A stretch of DNA of 64,000 bases from Mesorhabditis belari (Eukaryota > Nematoda > Chromadorea > Rhabditida > Rhabditidae). Every line of letters starts with the position of its first letter. The first letter of the stretch is position 1. The position numbers and the translations under genes are program-made. Positions 1-11,207 of the stretch are shown here, piece by piece. The notes beneath the pieces are model-generated. The model ran no database searches and was not told where the DNA came from. It saw nothing but the letters and a program-made list of their open reading frames with translations. The DNA lies in assembly GCA_958450365.1 (NCBI GenBank), contig CAUEEP010000923.1, positions 186,001 through 250,000 of the forward strand, read 5' to 3'.

Positions 1-59
1 CATCAAAAAAAAAACAAAAATTAACATTAACAAATTTATTCTCTAGATTGCTTTCAAGA

Positions 60-432
60 ATTTGATTTCTCGAAAATATTCTTCTTCTCGAAAATATCTC
101 TGCACAAGCGACGTTTTGGAAAGTTGTCGATGATGGCCAGGTAAGCAGGATCGAGCCCAAACTTTCTGGAGTGATTCTTTCAATGAATCAATGCTTGTTT
201 ATGCTTTTGAGTAGGCTTTTGCTTCGAGAACACTCCAGACTGAGTAATCCATCGGATTTAAACCGGGGCTTGATGGTGGCTACTGCTTAAAGCTGAGGAA
301 ATCCGAGAAGTTTCGTTCACACCAGTCTTGGACAATTCGGGCTTCTTGGGCAGGTGCCCCAATCCGCTGAAAGCATCAAATTTTGTTTCGGAAGTGGTTT
401 TGTGCCCAAGGCAGCACTTCCTGCTTCAAAAT
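60..432 (-). pseudogene. Tc1-like transposase C-terminal relic
   Basis: Read on the minus strand, this encodes broken pieces of the C-terminal catalytic region of an IS630/Tc1-type transposase. The better preserved sister copy at 30572-30990 shows the typical string MDYSVWSVLEAKAYSK preceded by a WPP-x-RPGLNP-type segment. Stops and frameshifts break it here. It faces the mariner relic that follows on the other strand, so one element probably jumped into the other. It is not functional. Confidence 0.6.
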
Positions 433-1300
433 TTCCAGATAAATCAGAGCAAAGCGCGGCAGCAAACCGCTTTGTTGGATGCCTTAAATGAAGATCCTCG
501 AAAGACTTTACATAAACTGGCAGAGAAGCTTCGAGTGTCTCATATGGGGACCAATCATCTCCATCCCATTGGCTTTACTTCAGAATTTGGCTTGGATTTC
601 TCATACATTGACTGACGCACAGAGATTGAGCCGGATTTCTATCAGTGCAGCTCCAGATATAAGCCATATCTCGAGATATCTTTTTGCCACGTATTGTGAC
701 AAGGAATAAAAATGGGTACTTACTGTGAACTTTTGGGGGAAACGTCAATGAGTGGGAGTCAGAGCAACACCCGAATTGCACCAGAAGTTTATGCTCTAGG
801 TTTTCTGGGATATAGAAGTGATCTGGAGTTTCTGGATAGTAAGACAACACTTAACTCTACTAAATACGCTCAGCAGCTCGATGAACATATTCACAGCTTT
901 GGCCACTGATAGGCCTCACAATTCAAAAATCATCCTTCTACATGACAACGCGCGCTCTCATATTTCTTCAATGACTCGAGAAAAGCTGAAGATCCTTGGC
1001 TGGGAAGTTTTGGTCCATTCTCCTTATAGTCCAAACCTTAACCTTGTCCTTGTTCCATCAGATTATTATTTATTCCGGTCAATGAGCAACGCTCTCGTTG
1101 GACAGGATTTTGATCCCGAAGATTGGGTCAAAAAGTTGTTGATGGGGTTTTATTGTCAAAGTGTAATTTGTTGTCAAAGATCCGAATCTTTTTACGCCCA
1201 GAAGTCTAAGACTTTTTACGAGAAGAGGATTCGGGAACTGCGAGAAAAATGGGAAAAGATTATCAAAAACAATGGACAATATTTGAATTCACTTAAGCTC
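430..1300 (+). pseudogene. Mariner transposase relic
   Basis: Fragments in three frames follow the order of a mariner transposase. First comes a helix-turn-helix segment (NEDPRKTLHKLAEKLRVSH). A middle part follows around FWGK and LSVFWD-like words, and then the catalytic stretch DNARSHISSMTREKLKILGW followed by HSPYSPNL. The C-terminal end has DYYLFRSMSNALVGQDF and a KWEKIIKNNGQYL tail. Several frameshifts and stops separate the pieces. An insertion of about 40 bases near 1150-1190, absent from the sister copy at 31690, interrupts the C-terminal part. It is clearly dead. Confidence 0.8.
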
Positions 1301-2182
1301 TTGTTGTTGATTAAAATTTATTTTAAAAGTGTATCATATTCAACTTAACAACTCCAAAATGATTTAAGTGACACAATTGTTTGGCGGGATGTGAAGATGA
1401 GAATTGGTCCCAGGGTTGGGGCATGGCTCGGTCGCTGATCGCTCATTACCTTTACGGATTCCAAAAGGGAAGCGCCTTATATACTGGGGCAGTTTGCCAG
1501 ATGGCAAGCGATTACGCACAACGAACACCGCGTGATTTTTCTTTTTTTTTTGTAGATGATGGGAAGATATTTGGCTGCGAATTTGTACTCAGGGGTTTTC
1601 GGGGTCGGTGAATCGATTGACATTGTTTATTTTACAGTATATCAACTGTAAAAGGCTATCAACTAAAGGCTAATTTGTTGTCAAAGAGCCGAATCTTTTA
1701 AAGTTCAAAGAACTGACTTTGATATTCTCAAAGCAATCCATTCATGAGTTCTTCTCAAAGAAGAAACTCTTCTCATCCTTCACATTTCCCCTCTCAAATT
1801 ACTCATCCTCGATCCCAAAGCATTTTGCAAAGTTCACCCGATTTTGGGACACATTTTTCTCTTTTTTACTAAAGCTTTTTATATTTGCACTTTGCAGGAT
1901 ACGTTTTTAAGAAAGACAAGAAAAAAAAGCCTTTCTTTCTTTCACAGACACAGCTTTTTCTGTCGAAGATCCTTTATTTCTCAGTATTGATTTTTTTTGC
2001 TTTAAAAATTGTTTCCAAATATTTGTAGTTATTGTAAACGAAAATTGTTTCCAACTGTTTCGTTTGATCGAATGGATTGATTGATGGAAATTGATTGATG
2101 GAAATTGATTGATGGATTGATCGAATGGAAATTGATTAGATTACGATAGTTTTCTTTTAGAAGAGATATCTTTTTAAGAAAA
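1301..2182. other. Non-coding repeat sequence
   Basis: This is AT-rich DNA shared with 31800-32440 and 39960-40640. It includes T-rich runs and a cluster of the word ATTGATTGATGG near 2070-2125. I see no gene. Confidence 0.5.
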
Positions 2183-2184
2183 TA

Positions 2185-2430
2185 CAGTACTGGACAATGA
2201 AATATCATATTTGAAAAAGAGATCGTCACTTTCGCGCGTTTGTAACTCCCTTGTCTTTGCGTTTAAACTGTTAGTGTTATAGATTTTCCGAAAGCCCTTT
2301 TCAAGGGCTACACAATGGTAATATTAATATTTAAAAATACGGTAAAGACAAGGGAGTTACAGACGCGCGAAAGTGACGATCTTTTTTTGACGATCTTTTT
2401 TCAAATATGATATTTCATTGTCCAGTAGTG
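2185..2430. mobile_element. Tc1/mariner-type MITE, full length
   Basis: The element begins CAGTACTGGACAATG and ends CATTGTCCAGTAGTG, and TA dinucleotides flank it at 2183-2184 and 2431-2432. Terminal inverted repeats of about 75 bp include the GATCGTCACTTTCGCGCG block. There is no coding capacity. Close relatives lie at 2616, 40643 and 41378. Confidence 0.85.
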
Positions 2431-2615
2431 TACATTAATAAGCTTGAGAGTACGTTACGTACGTTTTGTGTACGAAAAAGACTACAAAAGAGTACGTTTT
2501 GCGATCAAGATTTGATCGGTGAGAAATTTCAGATCTTGAGAAAACTTGGATAAAACTTTAATTAGTTCTATTTTGACTTGAATACCCGATGTAAGAGGTT
2601 AGTGTAAGAAATATA

Positions 2616-2725
2616 CACTACTGGACAATGAAATATCATATTTGAAAAAAGATCGTCACTTTCGGGCGTCTGTAACTCCCTTGTCTTTGCGTTTAAACTA
2701 TTAGTGTTATATATTTTCGAAGATC
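2616..2725 (+). mobile_element. Truncated MITE of the same family
   Basis: It starts with CACTACTGGACAATG after a TA and follows the first half of the 2185 element. It then breaks off into sequence (GAAGATCCTTTT) shared with 32440. The second half is missing. Confidence 0.75.
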
Positions 2726-3392
2726 CTTTTCAAAACCGTTTTATTCTTTTTTTCTAAGTGATTAGATTAAAAAAAAAAGTTCTTTTTATTTAACGATCAG
2801 CTGTTTTCATTTCGGATAGATGACCGGTGAAAAATAATGAAAAAAAAATGAAAAAAAAAATCATTGAGGGTATTGTAACAGTCTGTGGAAAGGAGGGCAA
2901 AGAAAAGAGGAGTTGATAAGGCGTTTCGATGACCGGTAGAACGGAGGCTGGGACTGGAAAAGGGAGAATCTATCTACAGCGATTTCCTTTCATTTAAAAC
3001 TCTAAAACATTTATAATACCGTACTTTTTAGGTTTTTTAAATATTCGAACATTTTATTGCGATTATTCTTGAAGTGAAAGGTGAGTGGAATTGCTAGGTT
3101 AGCCCAACTCGGTTTTGAGTCTTTATTTTCAATTCTCAATTAGTTGACCAGTTACCAGTAAGCGCCAGTTTTTCCAAACCGTTTTCTAAGCTACCGTAAT
3201 CTTGTCTCAAGTTTTACTCTATTTACTTTTTAACTTTCAATATCTTTAGCTCTTATAGAATTAATATAAAAAGTAACAGGATTACCAGTAGTTTTCGAAA
3301 GTTTTTCCGTCTGACACAAATCGAGAATAAAGCCTCTTTTCGAAGAGAAAGCACTTGGAATGATCTAAAATTGAAAAACAAAATGAAATTAT
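2726..3392. other. Non-coding repeat sequence
   Basis: This is repeat DNA shared with 32445-32957. Position 3218-3222 is the uninterrupted (empty) version of the site that carries the 519-bp element in copy B. I see no gene. Confidence 0.5.
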
Positions 3393-3803
3393 CGGGGGTG
3401 GGACAAATGCGACCTTTTTTTTACGCACCTGGACATTTGCGCACCTTTTTTTTTGCTGGAAAAGGCCTTAGGAAAAGTCGTAGAGCTTCAAAAACGTTTT
3501 CATAGAAGGGAATCGTATGCGTAGATTCAGAATTTCGACAAATCAGACCTCGCTGACACGTCAAATTTGGACTAAAAGGCAAAAACTACGCAACTTAACG
3601 CTTTTCCGCAGTTTTTGCCTTTTAGCCCAAATTTGACGTGTCAGCGAGGTCTGATTTGTCGAAATTCGGAATCTACGCATACGATTCCCTTCCATGAAAA
3701 CGTTTTTGAAGCTCTACGACTTTTCCTAAGGCCTTTTCCAGCAAAAAAAAGGTGCGCAAATGTCCAGGTGCGCAAAAAAAAGGTCGCATTTGTCCCACCC
3801 CCG
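3393..3803. mobile_element. Near-perfect palindromic MITE, 411 bp
   Basis: It starts CGGGGGTGGGACAAATGCGA and ends with the reverse complement. The two arms are about 195 bp each and almost identical, meeting near 3590-3605 around 'acttaacgcttttccgcag'. It could fold as one long hairpin. It is absent at the matching place in copy B (33540), where the flank reads straight through, so it inserted after the duplication or was lost there. Confidence 0.85.
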
Positions 3804-3990
3804 GATTATCAGTAGTTTTCGAAAGTTAAACAAGTTAAACAAGTTTTAAAAAACCTTTTGTCAAGAGGAAAGCGTAGGTTGAAATTTTACATCAATTTGA
3901 AGAGTACTGAAGAGTACTTTCACTTTGCAATGATTACACAAAGTAATGCATTTTTCAATTTAGCAACTTCTAAATAAAATGCAAACTTTA

Positions 3991-4486
3991 TACCGTAAAT
4001 ACTCTAATAAAGCAACAATTTCTCGTACAGTCGCGTAGTCTAACTTCTTTTTATAGAATCATTTTTTCTCAGCTCCTGGATTTTTCCCAACTACACTTTT
4101 GGTACCAAAAAAATACTAGATATCAAGGGCTATCATTTGACACCAAAACGCACACTATAGCTTAAAGCAGCGCGGAGAATGAGACGTTCAAAGTTAGACT
4201 ACACGACTGTACAAGAACGGGACGTTCAAAGGTAGACTACGCGACTGTACGAGAACGGGACGGACGTTGAAAGTTAGACTACACGACTGTACAAGAACGG
4301 GACGTTCAAAGGTAGACTACGCGACTGTACGAGAACGGGACGGACGTTCAAAGTTAGACTACACGACTGTACGAGATAGACGCTCAAAGTTAGACTACAC
4401 GACTGTACAAGAACGGAGCGTTCAAAGTTAGACTACGCGACCGTACGCCCCTCATTATCGGGGTTCCGTTCAGAGTATTTACGGTA
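3991..4486. mobile_element. TACCGTAAATACT MITE with internal tandem repeats
   Basis: It is bounded by inverted repeats TACCGTAAATACTCT and AGAGTATTTACGGTA. Related copies are at 33709-34044, 36923-37318 and, truncated, at about 42354-42515. It has no coding capacity. Confidence 0.8.
4180..4450. repeat. About 40-55 bp tandem repeats inside the MITE
   Basis: Repeated units contain GTTAGACTACACGACTGTAC followed by GAGA or AAGAACGGGACG. There are six to seven units here and about three in the sister MITE at 33895-34005, so the array has expanded or contracted since the copies separated. Confidence 0.85.
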
Positions 4487-5306
4487 TTATAGTGCTCATG
4501 CGGTACTCAATCGATTTTTAAACACGAAACTTTCTTGGTATTTTTCCGAATGATTGGAATTTCCCAATCGCTCATCTCAGCAAATCTATTGACCCGACCA
4601 CTTCCAAAATAATCCCCCCATTTTTTTCCTTAATCCAAATGTTGCATTTTGCTCCCGTAATTTCAACGAGACTTTTGCTTTTACGGAAAATTCGGAAAAG
4701 AGAAAAACAGTGATTTTTTTTATAATTTCCCGCACACAGACTGGCACGCGGCGTTGATAAAAACTGGGGGAAGAGGCGGGGGAAGAGTCGGGGGAAGAGG
4801 CGGGGGAAGAGTGGAGGCGAGGCGGGGAGGAAAACTGCTGACTTTGCCCATCTCAAACACAGTTTATTTAATTTTAATGATCTAAAGTTTTTTTTTGCGG
4901 TTGACTGGGTTTAAATTTCCGGAAGAATTTAGAGACTTTATAAGTTTATTAGCAAAAAAAAAAGTGTGATTGTAAATTGTGATTGTCAAAGTGAAAGATC
5001 AGAGCTTGTTTAGCGTCAAGGTTAGCAGAGAATTGGTACAAAAAAGCTACTTTAAACTATATAGGATTAATTGGATAATAGTTAAGCGCTCATTTGATTA
5101 GTGAACTTGTCCGCTGTGGTTGAAGACTTGTGAACACCGAAAAACTGGCTGGTACTCCAATTTGCCTGGTACAAATTTTTACTGACATTACGAGACTGCT
5201 GATCATTGTAAAAGCCACAATTAGAGATCCGCAAATCATTGAATCATTTTACAAACTCTTGAATGCGCTTAAGCTCAAGCTCAAGAAGTTCGGGAAGCTC
5301 TTTGTA
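4487..5306. other. Non-coding repeat sequence
   Basis: This is shared with 34045-34830. It includes a G-rich stretch with repeated GGGGGAAGA units (4768-4812) whose number differs between the copies. I see no gene. Confidence 0.5.
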
Positions 5307-5805
5307 TTGGGTTGGGGAGAATGAGTCGGCGCCGAAAATGAAAAAAATGTGTAAAACTTCTATTCGACTTCGTCAAATAATATGCGTTTGATATGAGTAG
5401 AATGGTTAACTAATTCTCTACAAAATGACATTTAAAAGAAAATTCAAACAGCGCCTCCGCTCAAGAAAAAGCCATTTTTTCACAAAAACTACAAACTGTC
5501 ATCTAGAAAAAACCATTGCTGGGATCTTCCTGCAAATTTGGCAACTTAAGTAATTGAATGTGCTCTATCTTTTTTATATAAACACCAAAGAAGGTTTATG
5601 TGAAAGAAACTGTTCAAATGATGAGTCGGACTCTTTGCCATTTTAACCAGCTGCGTTTGGAAGTTCATAAACTCCACGAAAGAAAAGCTTTGTGGAATCT
5701 CTCAAAAGTCATTTTGTAGAGAAATAGTGGATCCTTTTGATGAAACCAAACGTATGTTTAAAGAAGGCTTTATGTGTGCAAAAAGTCCCTTTAAAGTTTG
5801 GCGCC
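5307..5805. mobile_element. Mariner-type element, left part (split by the Maverick)
   Basis: After a TA at 5305-5306 it begins TTGGGTTGGGGAGAATGAGT. It is the reverse-orientation relative of the complete 519-bp element at 32960-33478. Its far terminus is cut at GGCGCC (5800-5805) by the Maverick and continues at 25027-25053, which ends CCCCAACCCAA followed by TA. There is no transposase inside, so it is non-autonomous. Confidence 0.9.
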
Positions 5806-6167
5806 AGTAGTATTATAATGGGTCACGCTAGCGCACCCTTTCACCCTCTTCGTAAAAAACAAAAAAAGACGTCTTTTTCACCGAAAAATGACTAAATTTT
5901 GTAAGTTTAAGCATGATTTTACGTGTTTTTCAATTTTTGGGTGAGTTTAGAAAAAAATTTCTAGCGCACCAACCACCCATCCCAGGGTGTTTTCCATTTT
6001 TCGCGATTTTTCACGTTTTTCGACGCTCTAACAGCTCAAAAACCTTCAATTATCACGGATTTTTACGGACGAGTCATAAATTGCGCTACTCAAAAGTTAG
6101 TTCAAATAATCAAAGAATTTAAATAAAAAGCCCCTTATTAAATAATGGTCACCTTCCGAAAAGACCT
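5806..6167 (+). repeat. Maverick left terminal inverted repeat, 362 bp
   Basis: By eye it is identical to the reverse complement of 24665-25026, up to and including the first 23 bases of the protease reading frame. Identity then drops abruptly to about 75 %. Another copy, in the right-end orientation, lies at 28096-28457 and differs by about one base in a homopolymer. The open frame of about 70 codons within it is probably not a gene. Confidence 0.9.
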
Positions 6168-6290
6168 CACTGCGCTAACCAACTTGGATCTAGAAGCATT
6201 AGTAAATCAACTAAAAATTCGAAACTTTCGAGGCGTTTTCATGCGCGATACTTTACCAGAAAAGATAAAAGAAATAGAAGTAAGAATATT
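6145..6290 (+). pseudogene. Protease N-terminal fragment in the left arm
   Basis: This encodes the first 45-50 residues of the same protease family as the gene at 24271-24687 (MVTFRKDLTALTNLDLEAL), with about a quarter of positions changed. It stops before any catalytic residue. It shows that the left arm derives from the protease end of a related but different Maverick. Confidence 0.8.
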
Positions 6291-6371
6291 CATACAAATT
6301 TATCATTAAATATCGAAATTTTCTTTAAGCACAAATGTCAAATCAATAAAATCAAACAATAAAAACCAAAG

Positions 6372-7973
6372 TTATCCTAAACGTTCTACCAAAACATTCA
6401 GATTATTCTTAATTAGGCACAAGTATTCATCAAAGTTTCTACTTGGTTTATGGGTAATACAATGCTTTTTAAAAAGTTCTTTTTGTTTGACGATTGCTGC
6501 ATTTGCTCGTTCGAACGCATTCAGGAGATTCCACGATTTAATGTAGTCTTTTGCTGTCTGAATACGCAATTCTTTGCTTCCTTTCCAGCCTTTGTAGCCA
6601 TCCAAATACTTGAGCACCGCGGCGGAATCAACAGAACCGTTAATCTAAAAAATGAATTAATTAGAAAAGTGATAATATAAAATCTTCCAATCATACCTGG
6701 AAATCAACGATGCTGAGTTTCCCTTTATCATCGACACCATAATTTTTTGAATGGAGATCCTTCACACACAAGACACGTCGAAGCAAATCGCGCTGAGCGT
6801 ACAGTTCGTTGCTTATCTCCAATCCTTCGGTGTCTGCTCGACGAAAGCCAACAACTAAAACATAAATAATTATATGAAGCTAAAAATTTGGAAAACTTAC
6901 CTTCTTTAGTTCCGATGTAAAGTCCCAAACCAGAGTAGTGTGTATTTGGTATGAAATGCACTTCCGGCCCCACTTGTATCAATTCGAACAGTTTGTAAAT
7001 GAAAATTTCACGAAGATCTGCATGCTGCCAATTAGAAAGGCCTATGTGCTCTTTCACATAATATTTTCCAAGTAAGCTTCCATTTCGCAAAACATTGCAG
7101 ATCAAGCCACCCTAAAGAGAATATTATAGAATTATAATTAATATTAAAACTTGCTGAATACCGCTTTCATCTGGTGACTTCTTTTCACATTTGATATCGA
7201 GTGTTGGTAGTTCAGCATCGTCAAGAAAAATCTTTGAGAAGTAATCATGGACCGCAAATTCAATATATCGATATTCCTGGTCCATATAACGCGAAAAATT
7301 TGCAGTGAATTGTCGGTATGGTTCAACGAAATTCGGGAACGTGACCAAAAACTTTGCTTCCACTAATGGTTTTAGCTGTTGTATTGCAAGATCCACATTC
7401 CGTTCGACGTCCTTAATTTGCTTTGTTGCCAATGCTTGCCGAGCTGCTTCAAAGAGTGTGAAAAATGCTGTCCAGTTGTTGGCCATAGAATGCTTCTAAA
7501 ATCAAGCAAAAAATATAGTAAAATATTTCACATAATCTCAAATCTAAAATAAAATTTTAAAATAATTTTAAATATTCTAAAACTACTACATAACTTTAGA
7601 AAAAGTTCGCGGTGCTAGTCATTAGCTTATATTTAAATATTAGTTTATAAGTCAATTAATCAAATAAAAATATAAAAATTCAACTTACCACAACAAGTTC
7701 TTCAAAATCATTGATCGATTCGAGAGGATGAAGAGAGTCGGGTAGCTTATCGCCACGGTATTGGACTTGTTGAAATTTGGGTGGAATATTCGTCACACTC
7801 TCAATCTCCTTCACCAGGTCAACACGAGAAATCTATAAATAAAACAGAATTTAGATGAACCTAATGAAGAATTTAGATGAACCCAATGAAGTTCAAACCT
7901 GCGGTTCCAAAATAATATTCTCGAACAAGCGATCTTCTGCTTCACCAACTAGTCGGATCACAACAAAAACCAT
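6372..7973 (-). CDS. Ubiquitin-like domain / divergent protein kinase cargo gene
   Basis: I join six exons: 7973-7899, 7832-7689, 7495-7151, 7111-6901, 6854-6697 and 6644-6372. All introns are GT-AG and the frame stays open for 401 residues. The start follows a TTTCAG acceptor by one base, as at a nematode trans-splice site. Residues 1-73 are ubiquitin-like (DLVKEIESVTNIPPKFQQVQ, then YRGDKLP) without a terminal Gly-Gly. Residues 74-188 are helical. Residues 189-401 form a kinase-like fold: Lys208 in YYVKEH, Glu223 in REIF, catalytic loop KDLHSKN (Asp291, Asn296), and metal-site Asp309 in VDFQ, where Gln replaces the usual Gly. Kinase-like cargo has been reported from nematode Mavericks, and this gene fits that group. 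The substrate is unknown. The order of a ubiquitin-like header and an effector kinase also recalls Crinkler-type proteins; that is inference. A second copy is at 26322-27890. Confidence 0.8.
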
Positions 7974-7977
7974 TCTG

Positions 7978-8478
7978 AAACCAAAGAATTAATGAAATAA
8001 GTAAATTGAATAAATAAAACAGTTTTAATACGAAGTCGTCGATGTGAGGATTTGGATGAAAATATGTTTATCCAATACCATCTCAATATAAGTACAAAAA
8101 TAAGCTTCACTTTTCGGAAAACTTGGCTAGCTAAAATCCTTTTGAAAAACTGAGACATTACGCCAGACAATAATATACGGAGAAGTTGTTAACAAACTCA
8201 AAGTTAAGGAGAAAATAACAATGATAATCACGGATGGGAAATCACGAAATCAACGCAAACTACAGAAGAAAAGGAAGTCTCTTTCCTATTCACAAAAGTT
8301 AATGGAAGAATGCGATGTTGCCAGTTTCTCGCCTTCCTCTGCGTCTCTGCTCACAGACGCGTCACTCTCATCACCCTTCCACTCTAGCCCAACGCGTTTG
8401 CGTGTCGCGTCGCGTGCGCCTAGTTCAACTGGAGCAAATGTGTGATTGTGCTCGGTCAAAGTGAGGAAGAAAAAAGGA
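7978..8478 (-). promoter_or_regulatory. Upstream region of the cargo kinase gene
   Basis: About 500 bp lie between the cut-off HSP90 exon and the kinase gene. The same sequence is at 25820-26320, nearly base for base. It contains a GC-rich part (8330-8440) with several GACGCG/GCGTCG-type words and then AT-rich DNA up to the splice acceptor. It probably holds the promoter. The short open frames on both strands look accidental. Confidence 0.45.
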
Positions 8479-8479
8479 A

Positions 8480-10594
<2,115 letters not shown>

Positions 10595-10599
10595 CTAAA

Positions 10600-11207
10600 A
10601 AAGTGAATATACATAAGCAATGAGCAATAAAGTGTTGAATGGGAAAAAGGCAAAAGCAATCAGGTTGAGGAAAACTCGCAAATGAAATTTTTTTTAACTT
10701 CGTCGTTTCTTGGTGCTTTTACGTACGACACCTAACGACAATCTCGTCAAAACTGCGCCATAAACTTTTAATAAATTAACTGAATATTTTGTTGCTGCCG
10801 AATACAACTATATAAGGAGCAAAAGGTTTAAAGCGATTTGGCCTTCGGCCTTTGCGCAATCTTCCTTTCGTTAGAGCTACACAACTTCCTTTTGGATCAA
10901 ATTCCTCAATGTCTTTGTCACCTACCTAATCACCTGACTGGGTTAGGCTCGCGCTTCGCCTAACCCAGGCAGTTGCGACCGTTGCGGGCTGGCACGTGTG
11001 CTGCAAGCTCTCACGGGCGTCGCCTACGGTGCCGCTGTATGTGCGGAGCCGAAGCCTAGGTAAATAGCAGGCCCGCGACAAAGGGAGCCTCGCAGGAGTC
11101 AACGGCAGGGGAAACGGTCAAATGGGGGTAAACTGCAGTCTTGCCAAACTTATGTTTTTCGAAAATCAATTGTACTTCATCATTTTTCGTTGTTCTAAAT
11201 AAATAAA
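10600..11207. promoter_or_regulatory. HSP90 upstream region and GC-rich hairpin island
   Basis: Next to the HSP90 start there is a TTTTTTAG acceptor abutting the ATG, and a TATATA-like box at about 10808-10815 that could serve the minus strand. From about 10925 to 11140 the DNA becomes much richer in GC than anything else in the element. It contains a hairpin with 11-bp arms at 10938-10968 and a smaller one (GGCCTTCGGCC) at 10840-10850. I recognise no gene or RNA family. The integrase start follows an AT-rich leader. Confidence 0.4.
10938..10968. repeat. Perfect 11-bp inverted repeat
   Basis: CTGGGTTAGGC and GCCTAACCCAG are separated by nine bases. It could be a terminator-like or origin-like hairpin, but nothing in the sequence decides this. 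Confidence 0.7.

Larger units (their letters stand above)
1..5306 (+). repeat. Long direct repeat, copy A
   Basis: Most of this stretch can be followed at about 30521-34830 in the same order and strand, starting with the shared words around 'aaattaacattaacaaattt' and ending near the ATTGACATTACGAG-type words at 5180 and 34720. The copies differ by substitutions (I judge 85-95 % identity by eye) and by private insertions. Copy A alone has the MITE block at 1976-2725 and the palindrome block at about 3302-3803; copy B alone has the 519-bp element at 32960-33478. I see no intact gene. It is a segmental duplication or a large compound repeat family; a third partial copy lies at about 39940-41800. 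Confidence 0.8.

Noticed and set aside
4180..4450. CRISPR-like spaced repeats
   Set aside because: The units are nearly whole-length tandem copies inside a MITE, without unique spacers, in a eukaryotic genome.
5913..6122. 69-codon frame in every copy of the Maverick terminal repeat
   Set aside because: Its identity between copies is explained by homogenised terminal repeats. It has no coding signs.
7958..8170. 70-codon minus-strand frame before the kinase start
   Set aside because: It runs through the splice acceptor next to the true ATG, so it is leader or intron sequence.
10680..10730. Heat-shock element upstream of HSP90
   Set aside because: Only imperfect GAA/TTC words are present, without the required three 5-bp units in phase.
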